Shown in pieces: positions 16,785 through 25,533 of a stretch of 64,000 nucleotides of DNA. Below the pieces are notes generated by a model. That model saw nothing but the letters and a program-made list of their open reading frames with translations. It searched no databases and was not told the origin of the DNA. Source of the stretch: Paenibacillus sp. 32O-W (lineage in GTDB: Bacteria > Bacillota > Bacilli > Paenibacillales > NBRC-103111); the NCBI RefSeq assembly GCF_007679495.1, contig NZ_VEGP01000001.1, positions 62,001 through 126,000 of the forward strand, given 5' to 3'. Numbering within the stretch: position 1 is the first letter of the stretch; every line of letters starts with the position of its first letter. The position numbers and the translations under genes are program-made.

Positions 16785-17471
16785 TCAGCCTCTCCCCCAT
16801 CGGTAGCCGATTCCCCATACGGTACTGATGTAAGTTCTATCCGGATCGGCTTCGGCCAGCTTCGCCCTGATTTTTTTAATATGCTCGGTAATGGTCGAAG
16901 AATCTCCTTCCGCGTTCAGCCCCCATACTTTTTCATAGATTTGCTCGCGGGAAAACACCTGATGGGGGTGCATAAGCAGGAATTGGACGATTTCGAATTC
17001 ACGAACGGTCAGTGAAATCCGCTGGTCTCGAATATACAGCTCATAGCTTTCCGTATCGAGGGCCAGCTCACCGTCATGAAGAATGAGGCGGCTCCTGTCT
17101 GTACGATTTCTTTGCTCACGGCGTAAGTGAGCCTTGATGCGGGCTTTCATCTCCTTGATGCTGAAAGGCTTGACCATATAATCGTCCCCGCCGACCATCA
17201 GCCCTCTAATCCGGTCCTCCTCGCCATGTCGGGCACTCAGGAACAGGATCGGGCACGATACTCTTCCACGAATGGCATGACATACTTCCCATCCGTTCAT
17301 ACCGGGCATCATCACATCCAGAATGATTAAATCCGGCCGGGCCGCAAGCCGCTCGAATACCTGCTCTCCGTTATAAGCGGCCGCAACCTCATAACCGTCA
17401 TCCAGAAGCGCATCGCGTATAAAATCGACGATTTCGGGTTCATCGTCCACAATAAGTATTTTTTCTTTCAT
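16785..17471 (-). CDS. OmpR-family response regulator
   Basis: The 228-residue regulator has an N-terminal receiver domain with the acidic VDDEPE pair, the phosphorylated aspartate in LIILDVMMPGMNG near residue 51, and KPFSIKE near 103, then a winged-helix domain ending GIGYRWG. Two ATGs are possible: 17477 abuts the AAAGGA, while 17471 has proper spacing and is chosen. It forms an operon with the kinase gene six bases downstream. If that kinase is really broken, this regulator is an orphan. Confidence 0.9.
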   Translation of the reverse strand: MKEKILIVDDEPEIVDFIRDALLDDGYEVAAAYNGEQVFERLAARPDLIILDVMMPGMNGWEVCHAIRGRVSCPILFLSARHGEEDRIRGLMVGGDDYMVKPFSIKEMKARIKAHLRREQRNRTDRSRLILHDGELALDTESYELYIRDQRISLTVREFEIVQFLLMHPHQVFSREQIYEKVWGLNAEGDSSTITEHIKKIRAKLAEADPDRTYISTVWGIGYRWGRG

Positions 17472-17570
17472 TGCCATTCCTTTCCTATCGAACTGTCCGC
17501 CAGTCCTGCGCAGCTTGTTCTCTCAAGGAAAAGTATAGCATATGGGAGAAGAGCGGGGTTATTTTAACGA

Positions 17571-18389
17571 TTACTCTACTCTAGGTTTCGTAGGATCACA
17601 GGCAGGAGACTTCGTTTCGGAAACCTGGGCAAGTTTAATCAGATAATAGCATTCCTCCCGCGCCATATGATCCGCCATTAGCGGCTGCAGCGTTCCAAGG
17701 AGCTCCGCATTGAGACCCATCTCCTCCAGTTCCTGAAGAAACTCGCGGAACAATGTCATCTCCAGTTCGACTTCTTTGTTAAATCGGCTTAATGCCGGAT
17801 ATCTTCGCAAATTGGTACGCAAATAGCCGGCCATCTCTACTGCTTTGCTGTAGAGATCCGAGAAATGATGGGCGAAGGCGCCGCTTTTGGCAATCAACCG
17901 TTTTTCCACCATATCCACGGAGCTTTTAATCGATTCGGCATGCCCTACCGCATCCACAAGCCAAAGCTGATGAAGATGCACCGGATGGAAAGCGGGAACT
18001 TTCCCAGTAGTCATAATCGCCTGCAGAATCCGCAAGTATTCCTCTAATTCATTAACCATATGATTGACGAAGGTTGGAGGCAAGTGAAACCGGATATCAT
18101 GCATCAACATTCTTTCCAGCAAATTCAACTTGAAAGCACGGAGCTCGCAGGCTCTCCAATAAGCTGTCTGGTTAAGCTTCATGATGTCATTCGCATTCAG
18201 GTTGGATCGGGCTTGCTTAAGCAGTTCGTCGAACGTCTTGATAAAATACTTTGCAGCACCTAGAGCCTTCCCTTCCTCCGCCGTAAGGGAATCGTAGATG
18301 AAGCGTGCATGATCCCCCAGCACCTGCAGCCAAAAACGGTGTTCGAACAGCACATCCGTTGAACGATCCGCCGCCAGAATATCTTCCAT
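17571..18389 (-). CDS. DUF2935 family protein
   Basis: The 272-residue product is largely helical and contains two DUF2935 repeats. The first has FEHRFWLQVLGDHARFIYDSL near residue 15-35 and the second holds HLHQLWLVDAVGHAESI and a HMAREECYYL motif near the C-terminus. Regular His and Glu residues in helices suggest a hemerythrin-like or ferritin-like metal site, which is inference. Related proteins occur widely in spore formers and have no known function. The open frame extends to 18581, but AAGGAGG about a turn upstream favours ATG 18389; ATG 18410 is an alternative. Confidence 0.75.
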   Translation of the reverse strand: MEDILAADRSTDVLFEHRFWLQVLGDHARFIYDSLTAEEGKALGAAKYFIKTFDELLKQARSNLNANDIMKLNQTAYWRACELRAFKLNLLERMLMHDIRFHLPPTFVNHMVNELEEYLRILQAIMTTGKVPAFHPVHLHQLWLVDAVGHAESIKSSVDMVEKRLIAKSGAFAHHFSDLYSKAVEMAGYLRTNLRRYPALSRFNKEVELEMTLFREFLQELEEMGLNAELLGTLQPLMADHMAREECYYLIKLAQVSETKSPACDPTKPRVE

Positions 18390-18571
18390 CCTATCTTCCG
18401 CCTCCTTCATGCTGGAACGAATTAAGCTTCCAATGAAAAATATGTTGGGTTGCGCGGAAATATGACGAATGAATCTATTAAACGGGCCGCTCAGCAGCAG
18501 TGGATTTTCGAAGAAATCGCACTTTCGCGGACACCATTTCTCCCTTCTAACATATATTGCAATTAAGAGAA

Positions 18572-18600
18572 ATAACCCCACTACTTAGTAGTGGAGTTAT
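18572..18600 (-). terminator. Terminator-like hairpin of collagen-like gene
   Basis: ATAAC-CCCACTAC-TTA-GTAGTGG-AGTTAT forms a near-perfect stem 59 bases after the collagen-like gene; a T-rich tract follows on the minus strand. Confidence 0.65.
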
Positions 18601-18658
18601 GATCGAAGCAATCTTCAATATTCTCTTATTCTTGAATCTTGTGGGAGTTCATTCCGAA

Positions 18659-19351
18659 TTAAGGAGTCAGCTTCTCGATGACGATGTTTGCGCTGATCGC
18701 ACTCAGCGCTACCAAGGATACTCCCAGAAGGCCTGTGTTCACAAGCTGAAGTATGTGGGTTCCTGCCGGAACATTGACAATGACGTCTCCCAAAACAGGC
18801 AGTCCTGCGGAAACCAGAGTAAATACTGCGGCCGGAGAAGGAACCGGAGCACCATCCAGTTCTAGAGAGAACGATCCCAACAACGATACTCCCGCGGTAT
18901 TCACAATGAAGGTGACACGATAGCTGCCCGGTTCAGAGATAACGATGTCGGTTGGAGTGGCGAGTGTGATAGCCGTTCCTCCGACAGCTCCTGTATTGTT
19001 GAACGGAACCGCAGCCCCTGGTCCGATGATATCGATAAGAGTGGAAGTTCTGAAGAAATGGGCAAAGGCCGACAAACCGTTCGTACTGGGTGCTCCCGGG
19101 GTCCCCGGAACTCCCTGCGGGCCCTGCGGACCAGCGGGGCCTTGCGGACCGATTGGACCTTGCGGACCTTGCGGACCCGGAGGACCTTGCAGGCCGCGCC
19201 GCCTCCGCAGTCTGCGGAGTGCAGCTATTTCCGCGCGTAATTTGCGCAGCTCGCGCAATTTTTCAGCCTTTTTTTCACTAACGCCGGAAACTCCCTTTGA
19301 CGACGGACATAGTCTAACGGACTTTTTCTTGCGGACTATGAGACAACTCAA
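18659..19351 (-). CDS. BclA-like collagen-repeat spore surface protein
   Basis: The 230-residue protein has a basic, probably coiled N-terminal segment ([15 protein letters not shown]...), then twelve Gly-X-Y triplets near residues 53-88, then about 140 residues of beta-rich sequence of the BclA C-terminal type (TNF-like trimer). Such proteins form hair-like fibres on the exosporium. No exosporium-targeting LIGPTLPPIPP-type motif is visible. TTG 19351 has GGGAGG eight bases upstream; a GTG three codons earlier lies inside that site. Repeat number may vary between strains. Confidence 0.8.
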   Translation of the reverse strand: MSCLIVRKKKSVRLCPSSKGVSGVSEKKAEKLRELRKLRAEIAALRRLRRRRGLQGPPGPQGPQGPIGPQGPAGPQGPQGVPGTPGAPSTNGLSAFAHFFRTSTLIDIIGPGAAVPFNNTGAVGGTAITLATPTDIVISEPGSYRVTFIVNTAGVSLLGSFSLELDGAPVPSPAAVFTLVSAGLPVLGDVIVNVPAGTHILQLVNTGLLGVSLVALSAISANIVIEKLTP

Positions 19352-19422
19352 TGAAGACACCTCCCTATGGAATTGGTTTATCTTATGAGTTGACTCTGTT
19401 TTAGGGTTGGACCTATAACTAG

Positions 19423-19457
19423 TTTTTGGTAGACAGGAATCTATTTTCTACCAAAAA
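19423..19457. repeat. Perfect inverted repeat upstream of collagen-like gene
   Basis: TTTTTGGTAGA (19423-19433) and TCTACCAAAAA (19447-19457) are perfect complements. It may be an operator for the collagen-like gene or a weak terminator of the signal peptidase gene. Confidence 0.5.
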
Positions 19458-19554
19458 TAGGCTGATAATGATCATAGATACGTCTATCCGCCGTCAGCAC
19501 ACCGGTTGAATTTTGCACCGGGGAGTTATCACGGCCTCCCTAACAATAATCCGG

Positions 19555-20076
19555 CTAATGAATCGATTCGATTTGGTCGAAAGGAAAGATCCGAAAAACC
19601 GCCCTGCCTATAATTCGTTTGCTCTCCACAAACGGGTTCGACCACAGATGAGAATCCAGACTCTCATTCCGGTTGTCGCCCAGGAATAAATAATGCTCAT
19701 CCGGAACAGTTACCGGGCCGAAATAATACTGCATCGATTCCTTAATGTAGCTCTCTTCTACCTTTACCCCGTTGCGATATAGCTTTCCTTCCGTTATTTC
19801 TATAGTGTCTCCCGGCAAGCCGATCAGGCGCTTAATGAGCTTTTTGTCGAGCTGAGCTTCTTCCGGCGGGTAGAAGACAACTATGTCTCCAAATTGTAAC
19901 TTGTCCGGTTTGACCGTCTTGTCAATGATTAGAATATCGTGCACATTGAGGGTAGGCAGCATGGATTCCGAAGGTATGTAGGCAGCCTGTCCCACATTCG
20001 TTCTGACAAACAGCATAATACCCAGTAGCAAAACAAACGGCATCCAAGATTTCATAAGTCGTGTAATTCGTTGCAC
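19555..20076 (-). CDS. sipS: Type I signal peptidase
   Basis: The 173-residue enzyme removes signal peptides from secreted proteins at the outer face of the membrane. One N-terminal membrane helix (about 10-30) is followed by the catalytic serine in PSESMLPTL near residue 37 and the general-base lysine in KKLIKRLIGLPGD near 78. Box E GDNRNESLDSH is near 132. The size and single helix match Bacillus SipS/SipT. The start is GTG 20076 behind AGGAGGGAA. A sigma-A promoter lies at 20119-20148. It is a single gene; bacteria of this group usually have several paralogues, so the letter is approximate. Confidence 0.9.
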   Translation of the reverse strand: MQRITRLMKSWMPFVLLLGIMLFVRTNVGQAAYIPSESMLPTLNVHDILIIDKTVKPDKLQFGDIVVFYPPEEAQLDKKLIKRLIGLPGDTIEITEGKLYRNGVKVEESYIKESMQYYFGPVTVPDEHYLFLGDNRNESLDSHLWSNPFVESKRIIGRAVFRIFPFDQIESIH

Positions 20077-20118
20077 GGGAATTCCCTCCTGACCCTGTCT
20101 TTAAAGTTAGTTTCTCTA

Positions 20119-20148
20119 ACTATAGTAGAAATTGGCCGTCATTGTAAA
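20119..20148 (-). promoter_or_regulatory. Sigma-A promoter of signal peptidase gene
   Basis: On the minus strand TTTACA (20148-20143), 18-base spacer, TATAGT (20124-20119). Structured repeat A lies upstream of this promoter, so it is not in the leader of the gene. Confidence 0.7.
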
Positions 20149-20292
20149 GTTTGCAGCGGCAAACACCGGAAAATAGGATAGAAGGCTTCACTTAACCCCA
20201 TATAACTGCCATGGAATTCATATAAAAACTCAAATATCAGGGATAAACGGCTATCGCCGTCCTTAGGACGGGCGCGTTTACCGATGAAATAT

Positions 20293-20418
20293 AAAAAAAG
20301 CTCCTAACGGAGCCTCTTCGAAGACGAATAACCCGGTTTTAAAGGTAGCTTTTTATGCCAATTAGAAAGTTTGTTCCATTTTAATGCTTTAATGAACTTA
20401 AACTTTCTAATGTGGTAA
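20293..20418 (-). repeat. Structured intergenic repeat, copy A
   Basis: A 126-base element nearly identical to copy B at 28131. Read on the minus strand: a long hairpin with arms TTAGAAAGTTT and AAACTTTCTAA closed by CCA/TGG, then AAAAAGCT, the core ACCGGGTTATTC, and GGCTCC-GTTA-GGAGC followed by seven T, an intrinsic-terminator shape. AAAAAGCT can instead pair with AGCTTTTT of the terminator. It lies between the terminator of the DUF1450 gene and the promoter of the signal peptidase gene. The 460-base gap 20077-20536 holds no gene. Confidence 0.8.
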
Positions 20419-20460
20419 GAACCGGTATAGATGAAAACTTATACTTTCTTATATATAAAT

Positions 20461-20511
20461 AAAAACCGTCCGTCTCCGTAAGTATGTTCTTTCGGATTCG
20501 GGCGGTTTTCA
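20461..20511 (-). terminator. Intrinsic terminator of the DUF1450 operon
   Basis: AAAACCGTCCG and CGGGCGGTTTT form a stem with one G-T pair; on the minus strand it is followed by TTTTTATTTAT. It lies 25 bases after the DUF1450 stop codon. Confidence 0.8.
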
Positions 20512-20536
20512 ATGGGTGCAGCAAGGCTCTCCCGGT

Positions 20537-20764
20537 TTATGTCCTGATGTACTTCTTCGCTTTCTCCACCGCTTCATCCTCCGTCGGAGCGGTCACGTAG
20601 CGACCGTTGACAAAAATAAAAGCGTTCCGGATACACGGGCCGCAGTACGATTTGCAGCCGATTTTAATTTCCGTACCGGGTGCAAGCTTCTCCAGCTTGG
20701 GGACAAGCGTCTTCACTTTCGTGTGTCTGCATTTCTCGCATATTCGAATATCGTTCCTGGCCAT
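20537..20764 (-). CDS. DUF1450 (YuzB-like) protein
   Basis: The 75-residue protein has the YuzB signature: an early CxxC (CEKC), GCKSYCGPC in the middle and a C-terminal 'FVNGRYVTAPTEDEAVEKA' segment. The family has a thioredoxin-like ferredoxin fold and may bind a metal or iron-sulfur centre; function is unknown. It lies 23 bases after an IscA-like gene in the same operon. In B. subtilis yuzB also neighbours an A-type Fe-S gene (yutM), which supports a shared role in metal-cluster chemistry. Confidence 0.8.
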   Translation of the reverse strand: MARNDIRICEKCRHTKVKTLVPKLEKLAPGTEIKIGCKSYCGPCIRNAFIFVNGRYVTAPTEDEAVEKAKKYIRT

Positions 20765-20787
20765 CCCTGGCTCTACCTCCTAAAGCG

Positions 20788-21099
20788 CTAGTGATCTCCG
20801 TGGTTGCCTTTGGACGGGTTGGTAATAACGAAACCTTCCTGAGGAAGATACAAATAATCGATCTTTACTCCATCCAGCAACGGCTCGTTTCGGTCCAGCA
20901 GCACCTCAATCTCTTTATCGGTCATGATGATTTCATCATTATCCCCGTGCTTGTCCAAATCGAGGCCGTAGTGGGCGTGGTCTCCATGCTTGTGAGTAAC
21001 CAGGACCCTCAGTTTCAGCTCTTTGTTCTCTTCCTTGTTCAGTTCTTGCAAAATTTTTTTAGCCGCATTGCGGGTAATTTTACATTTCATAGTTTTCAT
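20788..21099 (-). CDS. IscA/HesB-fold protein without the usual cysteines
   Basis: The 103-residue product has the length and pattern of A-type Fe-S carriers: 'ITRNAAKKILQEL' start, LRVLVTHKHGDHAHYGLDLD where the first cysteine loop belongs, 'LLDGVKIDYLYLPQEGFVITNP' and a short tail. The three family cysteines are absent. In their place are HKHGDHAH in the first loop and HGDH at the C-terminus, so it may bind another metal through histidines. It leads a two-gene operon with the DUF1450 gene. The start is ATG 21099 behind GAGAGGATG. Annotation as an Fe-S assembly protein would be by fold only. Confidence 0.7.
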   Translation of the reverse strand: MKTMKCKITRNAAKKILQELNKEENKELKLRVLVTHKHGDHAHYGLDLDKHGDNDEIIMTDKEIEVLLDRNEPLLDGVKIDYLYLPQEGFVITNPSKGNHGDH

Positions 21100-21260
21100 C
21101 CTCTCATTTAGCCTGTAACTAAATTATAACCTAATTGCCCATACTGCTATTGTATCATGTCTTTCCATGTGGTAACTATCGATTTTTTCGACTATGATAA
21201 CATTATGGTATCTTGTTGCCGGATCTAACACCCTTAATATAACGAGGTGAAAGCACTGTC

Positions 21261-22346
21261 ATGCAGTCGTTCTATCGAAAATATTACAAAACCATCTTTG
21301 ACATCGCCTTGATAGGCATTACCATTTACTTGTTCATGCTCCTGTTCAGCTATTTGTACAAAATTGCGACTCCGATCTTTTTCGCTCTGGCAATCTATGT
21401 CATTATTGAACCGTTGGCCAAGTTCCTGCACCGCAAGGGAGTGAAAAAGTCGATCGCTTCCACCATCTCCACCCTGGTGTTCATTCTCGTCATTCTTGCC
21501 ATCCTGACCGGACTCGGCGCGATCTTCACGAGCCAAATTTACAATCTTGTAGAGAAAATTCCGGTTTATCAGCGTATCCTTCAGGAACAAATCGTTAACA
21601 ACGTAGACTTCTGGCAGGAGAAGCTGAGCAATGTCTCCCCGGAATGGATAGAGAGAGCCAAGGAATTCTCCTCGACCATTATTGAAAGGGGAGGTAAATT
21701 AGCTACCGGCTTCTTAAATGCCCTGTTCACCGGGTTGACTTCCGTCTCGACCTTTCTCGTCAATTTCCTGATCGGGATTATTCTGGCCTATTTTCTCAGC
21801 ATTGAAAGCGAGAACTGGAAACGACTTGCCCAAACCCATACACCCAAAACTTTCAAGAAGGCCTTCCAGTTCATCAAGGAGAACGTTCTGCTCGGAATCG
21901 GCGGCTATTTAAAGGCCCAGCTCAAAATGATTTCGGTCACGTTCATCGTCATCTTCGCCGCCCTGCTCGTGCTTGGAGTGAAGAATGCCTTTTCGATTTC
22001 GCTGTTGATGGCTATTTTTGATCTGCTGCCGCTGCTCGGCGTATCGACCGTTTTCATCCCCTGGATCATTTATTTATTTATCGTCGGCCAGACGACCATG
22101 GCGATTTGGTTAACGGTCCTGTTCGCCACCGTCATTATTGTCCGGCAATTGCTGGAGCCCAAGATCACCGGAGATACGCTGGGAGTATCAGCCTTCACGA
22201 TGCTTTCCTTTATGATTATCTCCTTGTCTCTGTTCGGCGTGGCCGGCCTGATTCTGTCGCCGATTCTTATTATTACTCTTAAGGCTTTGTATGAGCAGGG
22301 CTATTTAAAAAGCTGGATCCGTCTCCCCGAAGAAGAATATGAGTAA
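21261..22346 (+). CDS. AI-2E family (UPF0118) membrane transporter
   Basis: The 361-residue protein has seven to eight hydrophobic segments with the family layout: two or three at the N-terminus, a cytoplasmic domain near 100-160, and four at the C-terminus including PKITGDTLGVSAF. Members export autoinducer-2 (TqsA) or act in sodium/proton antiport; B. subtilis homologues are YtvI, YueF and YrrI. The substrate is not known here. It is divergent from the IscA-like operon and ends ten bases from the convergent DUF1232 gene. Confidence 0.88.
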   Translation: MQSFYRKYYKTIFDIALIGITIYLFMLLFSYLYKIATPIFFALAIYVIIEPLAKFLHRKGVKKSIASTISTLVFILVILAILTGLGAIFTSQIYNLVEKIPVYQRILQEQIVNNVDFWQEKLSNVSPEWIERAKEFSSTIIERGGKLATGFLNALFTGLTSVSTFLVNFLIGIILAYFLSIESENWKRLAQTHTPKTFKKAFQFIKENVLLGIGGYLKAQLKMISVTFIVIFAALLVLGVKNAFSISLLMAIFDLLPLLGVSTVFIPWIIYLFIVGQTTMAIWLTVLFATVIIVRQLLEPKITGDTLGVSAFTMLSFMIISLSLFGVAGLILSPILIITLKALYEQGYLKSWIRLPEEEYE

Positions 22347-22355
22347 GGGCAATGA

Positions 22356-22601
22356 TTACTCCGTCTTGTCCGGGCCCAAATATTTGCTGCCTATTCGGTC
22401 GGCGAACCAGTTCGCTGCCAGCATAGTAACGGCGATATCATCCAGCGGCATGAATGGGAGTACATCAGGCAGCACCCAATACAGCAATACCGGGATGAGA
22501 AAGAGCAGCTTCACCCTCAGGGGAACCTGGGAGGCAGCAAGAAGACGGTATACTTTTCGGAAGACATGGGACCAATGCTTTAGAGACAGAAGCTTGCGCA
22601 T
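22356..22601 (-). CDS. DUF1232 (YkvA-like) small membrane protein
   Basis: The 81-residue protein has the DUF1232 core, 'LIPVLLYWVLPDVLPFMPLDDIAV', near residues 35-58, with a basic N-terminus. The family is small, membrane-associated and functionally unknown. The ATG is preceded by AGGAGGGA. It is a single gene, divergent from the marR operon and convergent with the AI-2E gene. Confidence 0.85.
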   Translation of the reverse strand: MRKLLSLKHWSHVFRKVYRLLAASQVPLRVKLLFLIPVLLYWVLPDVLPFMPLDDIAVTMLAANWFADRIGSKYLGPDKTE

Positions 22602-22692
22602 GAATTTTCCCTCCTGGCCGGGATTTCCTTCCTATGTCTATTGTGCCATACTCGGAAATGTTTAGACATCTTTATTGCTTCTATCCTATCAC

Positions 22693-22721
22693 TTGACATC
22701 ATATGGCAATTTCCTTATGAT
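22693..22721 (+). promoter_or_regulatory. Sigma-A promoter of marR-like gene
   Basis: TTGACA (22693-22698), 17-base spacer, TATGAT (22716-22721), a near-consensus promoter. It gives a leader of about 130 bases; no clear upstream frame or riboswitch was seen there. Confidence 0.85.
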
Positions 22722-22860
22722 TTAGCCGAGTACTTTACCGGCTGCAATCGTGAGGCAGGTCGGCTGCGGAGGTAACGTTTCTTCCGACGGTTGTATTGGA
22801 TCGTCCCATGCGCAAGTCATTTATCGATTTATTATTAGCGGGCAGTTAAGGAGTGAAGTT

Positions 22861-23355
22861 ATGACTCATCGGATCAACGACAAGCACAACTCTAGAAAGA
22901 ATGAGTTACTGGACCAATTGGAGGGCTTGGCCGGTGAATTCGTCCATCTTGTCGGACACGAGCTCCGGCAAATCAAAGGAAAGGTCCAATTGGCGGATGG
23001 GCAGATTTTTCTGCTGATTCTTCTATCCAGAATTCCTTACTGCAAAGCTACGGATATAGCTAGTCACATAGGAATCACTTCCGGGGCCGTAACCGGGATG
23101 ACCGACAAGCTGGTCAATATGGGATTTATTACGAGGGAGCGCTCAGAGCAAGACCGGAGGGTCGTGCTCTTCTCCATTACGGAGAAAGGGCGGGAAACGG
23201 TCAATCAAATTCGCGAAGCAAGAGGTGCCTGGTTCCGTGAATATCTATGCGAATTGACGGAGGAAGAAATGGGGAAAGCGGTTGAGGTGTTTGCCAAGCT
23301 AAAGTCACTGATCACCTTGCGTCGAGGCGGAGGCATTCAAGATTCGGATTCTTAG
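22861..23355 (+). CDS. MarR-family transcriptional regulator
   Basis: The 164-residue protein has the MarR winged-helix layout: recognition helix region ATDIASHIGITSGAVTGMTDKLVNMG near residues 68-93 and the wing GFITRERSEQDRRVVLFSITEKG near 92-114, with helical dimerisation ends. The wing arginine pair DRR is intact. ATG 22861 has AAGGAG upstream; the longer frame has no start signal. It is followed by a DUF3054 gene after 57 bases and may regulate it and itself. Its ligand is unknown. Confidence 0.9.
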   Translation: MTHRINDKHNSRKNELLDQLEGLAGEFVHLVGHELRQIKGKVQLADGQIFLLILLSRIPYCKATDIASHIGITSGAVTGMTDKLVNMGFITRERSEQDRRVVLFSITEKGRETVNQIREARGAWFREYLCELTEEEMGKAVEVFAKLKSLITLRRGGGIQDSDS

Positions 23356-23412
23356 CCCGCTCAGAGCCTTCGCCGGTCTTATTGGCAGCCTCCCGAGAGG
23401 AGAAAGCAAACC

Positions 23413-23820
23413 ATGAAGCACGTTAAGAAAAGATCCAGGACGGCTGTTCTCTTGCTTCTGGCAGGAGATTGGGCCGTTCTTCTCTTATTTACAATGCTGG
23501 GAGGTTTGGAGCACAGGATGGGCTTGTCTCTCTGGGACGTAGTCATCGTTGCGATGCCCTATCTATTGGTATGGCCTGTCATCGCTTTATGGACAGGAGC
23601 TTACCGCCGCACCGCTTATTCCGGATACGGCAAAGCGGCCATCGTTACCGCATGCGCGTGGATCATTACCCATCCTCTGGCGTTAGCTCTGCGCTGGATT
23701 TTATATAACAAACCGGCTTTCACTACCTTTGCGCCTGTTGCTCTTGTGTTTGTCTATTTATTTCTGGCCGCATGGCGTCTATGCTTCGTGTGGATATATC
23801 GAAGAATATCACGCCCTTGA
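23413..23820 (+). CDS. DUF3054 family membrane protein
   Basis: The 135-residue protein has four hydrophobic segments and the DUF3054 landmarks: an early Gly-Asp in LLLAGDWAVLLLF, WPVIALWTGAYR near residue 58, and LALRWILYNKP near 98. Function is unknown. AGGAGA precedes the ATG. It follows the marR-like gene and probably shares its transcript. Confidence 0.8.
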   Translation: MKHVKKRSRTAVLLLLAGDWAVLLLFTMLGGLEHRMGLSLWDVVIVAMPYLLVWPVIALWTGAYRRTAYSGYGKAAIVTACAWIITHPLALALRWILYNKPAFTTFAPVALVFVYLFLAAWRLCFVWIYRRISRP

Positions 23821-23907
23821 ACTGTAATTCCATGCACCCGGGCACTCCTCCAAACATAGACTGATGACAAGCACAGGATTGCTTGATTAGGATAAGGAGG
23901 AGATCGT

Positions 23908-24246
23908 GTGCCGGCCTATCGCATCATTGTTGATTTGTCCGACCGGAAGCTGTACTTGCTGGAGAATGACCAAGTCGTCCGGGAATTTCCCGTCGGTATC
24001 GGTAAAATCGTCTCCGCTACACCAGTCGGACATTTCACGATTATTAATAAGCAAGCGAATCCCGGAGGGCCGTACGGAGCTTTCTGGCTGGGATTGTCGA
24101 AGCCCCATTACGGCATTCATGGAACGAACCAGCCGTCTTCCATTGGGCAGCAGGTGTCCAAAGGCTGCATCCGAATGCATAATAAGGATGTGCTGGAGCT
24201 TGCCCGCCTGGTCGGAATCCGTACTGAAGTGACCATTCGGCCTTGA
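23908..24246 (+). CDS. L,D-transpeptidase (YkuD domain)
   Basis: The 112-residue protein is a bare YkuD catalytic domain with GTxxP-type HGTNQPSSIG near residue 72 and the active-site SKGCIRMHNKDVLEL near 85-99, containing the conserved His, Ser, Cys and Arg. Such enzymes form 3-3 crosslinks in peptidoglycan. There is no signal peptide or LysM domain, as in some small spore-linked homologues. GTG 23908 has AAGGAGG eight bases upstream. It converges with a LysM/M14 endopeptidase gene, another wall enzyme, ten bases away. Confidence 0.9.
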   Translation: MPAYRIIVDLSDRKLYLLENDQVVREFPVGIGKIVSATPVGHFTIINKQANPGGPYGAFWLGLSKPHYGIHGTNQPSSIGQQVSKGCIRMHNKDVLELARLVGIRTEVTIRP

Positions 24247-24256
24247 TCGGCCCCTC

Positions 24257-25459
24257 TTACACGACAAGCCCTTCCAGCATGATCCCGATCACATCGTTAT
24301 AGATTTGCGGGAATTGGCTGATGGGCAGCGGATTCGTTCCTTGCCCGGCCTCTACCGTAAATCCGGGCCTCCGAAACTCCAGAATGAACCAGTCTTTATA
24401 ACCCGCATCGCTTCCTGTCAGCCTGACCGGCCGGTATCCGCTCACACGTGCGAACCGCTCGGCGATTCCCTCCGATTCAGGCGGCTCCAGGTCGCGGTAA
24501 TTCCAGTAGATTTCTCTTCCTTGGGTATGGAAGGCGATGACCAGACGAAAATCGTTATTCCTCGTAAATTGGGCAACAGCGATGGCCTCCGGCTCCGTAA
24601 GCGGCGCCGTTCCGGGATAATCTCTCGGCCCGGGTCCGGGGACTTCCCGTCGTTCCTTCTCCACTTCCCAGAACGCGGGATACTGGTCGTTCAAGTCCAC
24701 GCCGCGAATATTTGCCTTCCAGCCCGAGAAATCGTACGATCCTTCGTTCCATTGCAGCAGCTCCCGGTAGAACGGATGCTGAGGGGTGACTCCTTCCTGA
24801 ACCAGCTCCACCCCGTCCGGGTTAACCATAGGCACGATCCAGAGAGAAGTCTGCCGGTACAATTCAGCGGCATCCCTCCCCCTGATCCTTCCTCCAGCGG
24901 CATATGCCGAGCTGTATTCCTCGATAAACTTCATCAGCAGCAGGGTCGTGATCCATTCATTGGCATGGAAGGACCCGTTATAGTGCACCCTTCTCGTTCC
25001 CCCGCCAATTTTAACGGCCGGTATCGGTTTTCCCATGACACTATAGCCGATCACAACGATTTCCAGGAAAGGATACCTCTGTTTCAGCAGTTCCAAGTCC
25101 TCCATCATTTCCCTATAACCGTAAGGCGCATTCGTATTCACAATGGACATTCCACGGCCAGGGGGCAGTACAATAGTTTGTCCGATGCGCAAATATCGCG
25201 GGTTGATTCCCGGATTCGCCGCAAGCAGATCATTCAGCTCGATATTAAACCGGCGGGCAATATAATAGAAGGTATCTCCCGCCTGAATAACGTACTGATT
25301 CGTTGTCCGGTCTGGAATCACGATGACTTGCCCGGGAACCAGGTAGTCCTGCTCCGATAATTGCGGGTTGGCCGCAAGCAAAGCCGGTACCGAGAGCGCG
25401 TATTTTCGTCCTATCCGGTACAGCGTATCTCCTTTTTGCACGACATAAGAAAAGGGCAT
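24257..25459 (-). CDS. LysM-M14 gamma-D-glutamyl-meso-diaminopimelate peptidase
   Basis: The 400-residue enzyme has two LysM domains (about residues 1-45 and 50-98) and an M14 carboxypeptidase domain. Zinc ligands are in SFHANEW (His and Glu) and a later AFHTQG; the catalytic Glu is in TVEAGQGTNP near the C-terminus. This matches endopeptidase I of Lysinibacillus sphaericus and B. subtilis YqgT, which cut the gamma-D-Glu-diamino acid bond of wall peptides. No secretion signal is present, as in those enzymes, which act in sporulating cells. The frame extends five codons to GTG 25474, but that is the ribosome binding site. Confidence 0.9.
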   Translation of the reverse strand: MPFSYVVQKGDTLYRIGRKYALSVPALLAANPQLSEQDYLVPGQVIVIPDRTTNQYVIQAGDTFYYIARRFNIELNDLLAANPGINPRYLRIGQTIVLPPGRGMSIVNTNAPYGYREMMEDLELLKQRYPFLEIVVIGYSVMGKPIPAVKIGGGTRRVHYNGSFHANEWITTLLLMKFIEEYSSAYAAGGRIRGRDAAELYRQTSLWIVPMVNPDGVELVQEGVTPQHPFYRELLQWNEGSYDFSGWKANIRGVDLNDQYPAFWEVEKERREVPGPGPRDYPGTAPLTEPEAIAVAQFTRNNDFRLVIAFHTQGREIYWNYRDLEPPESEGIAERFARVSGYRPVRLTGSDAGYKDWFILEFRRPGFTVEAGQGTNPLPISQFPQIYNDVIGIMLEGLVV

Positions 25460-25533
25460 AAACCCCACCTCCACAGAAGATGGCCTATGCCCTAAACATA
25501 TGATGAAATTATATCCTTCATGCCGAATCTAAA

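Noticed and set aside
20293-20418. Possible leader riboswitch of the signal peptidase gene
   Set aside because: A good promoter lies between the element and the gene, so the element is not in its leader.
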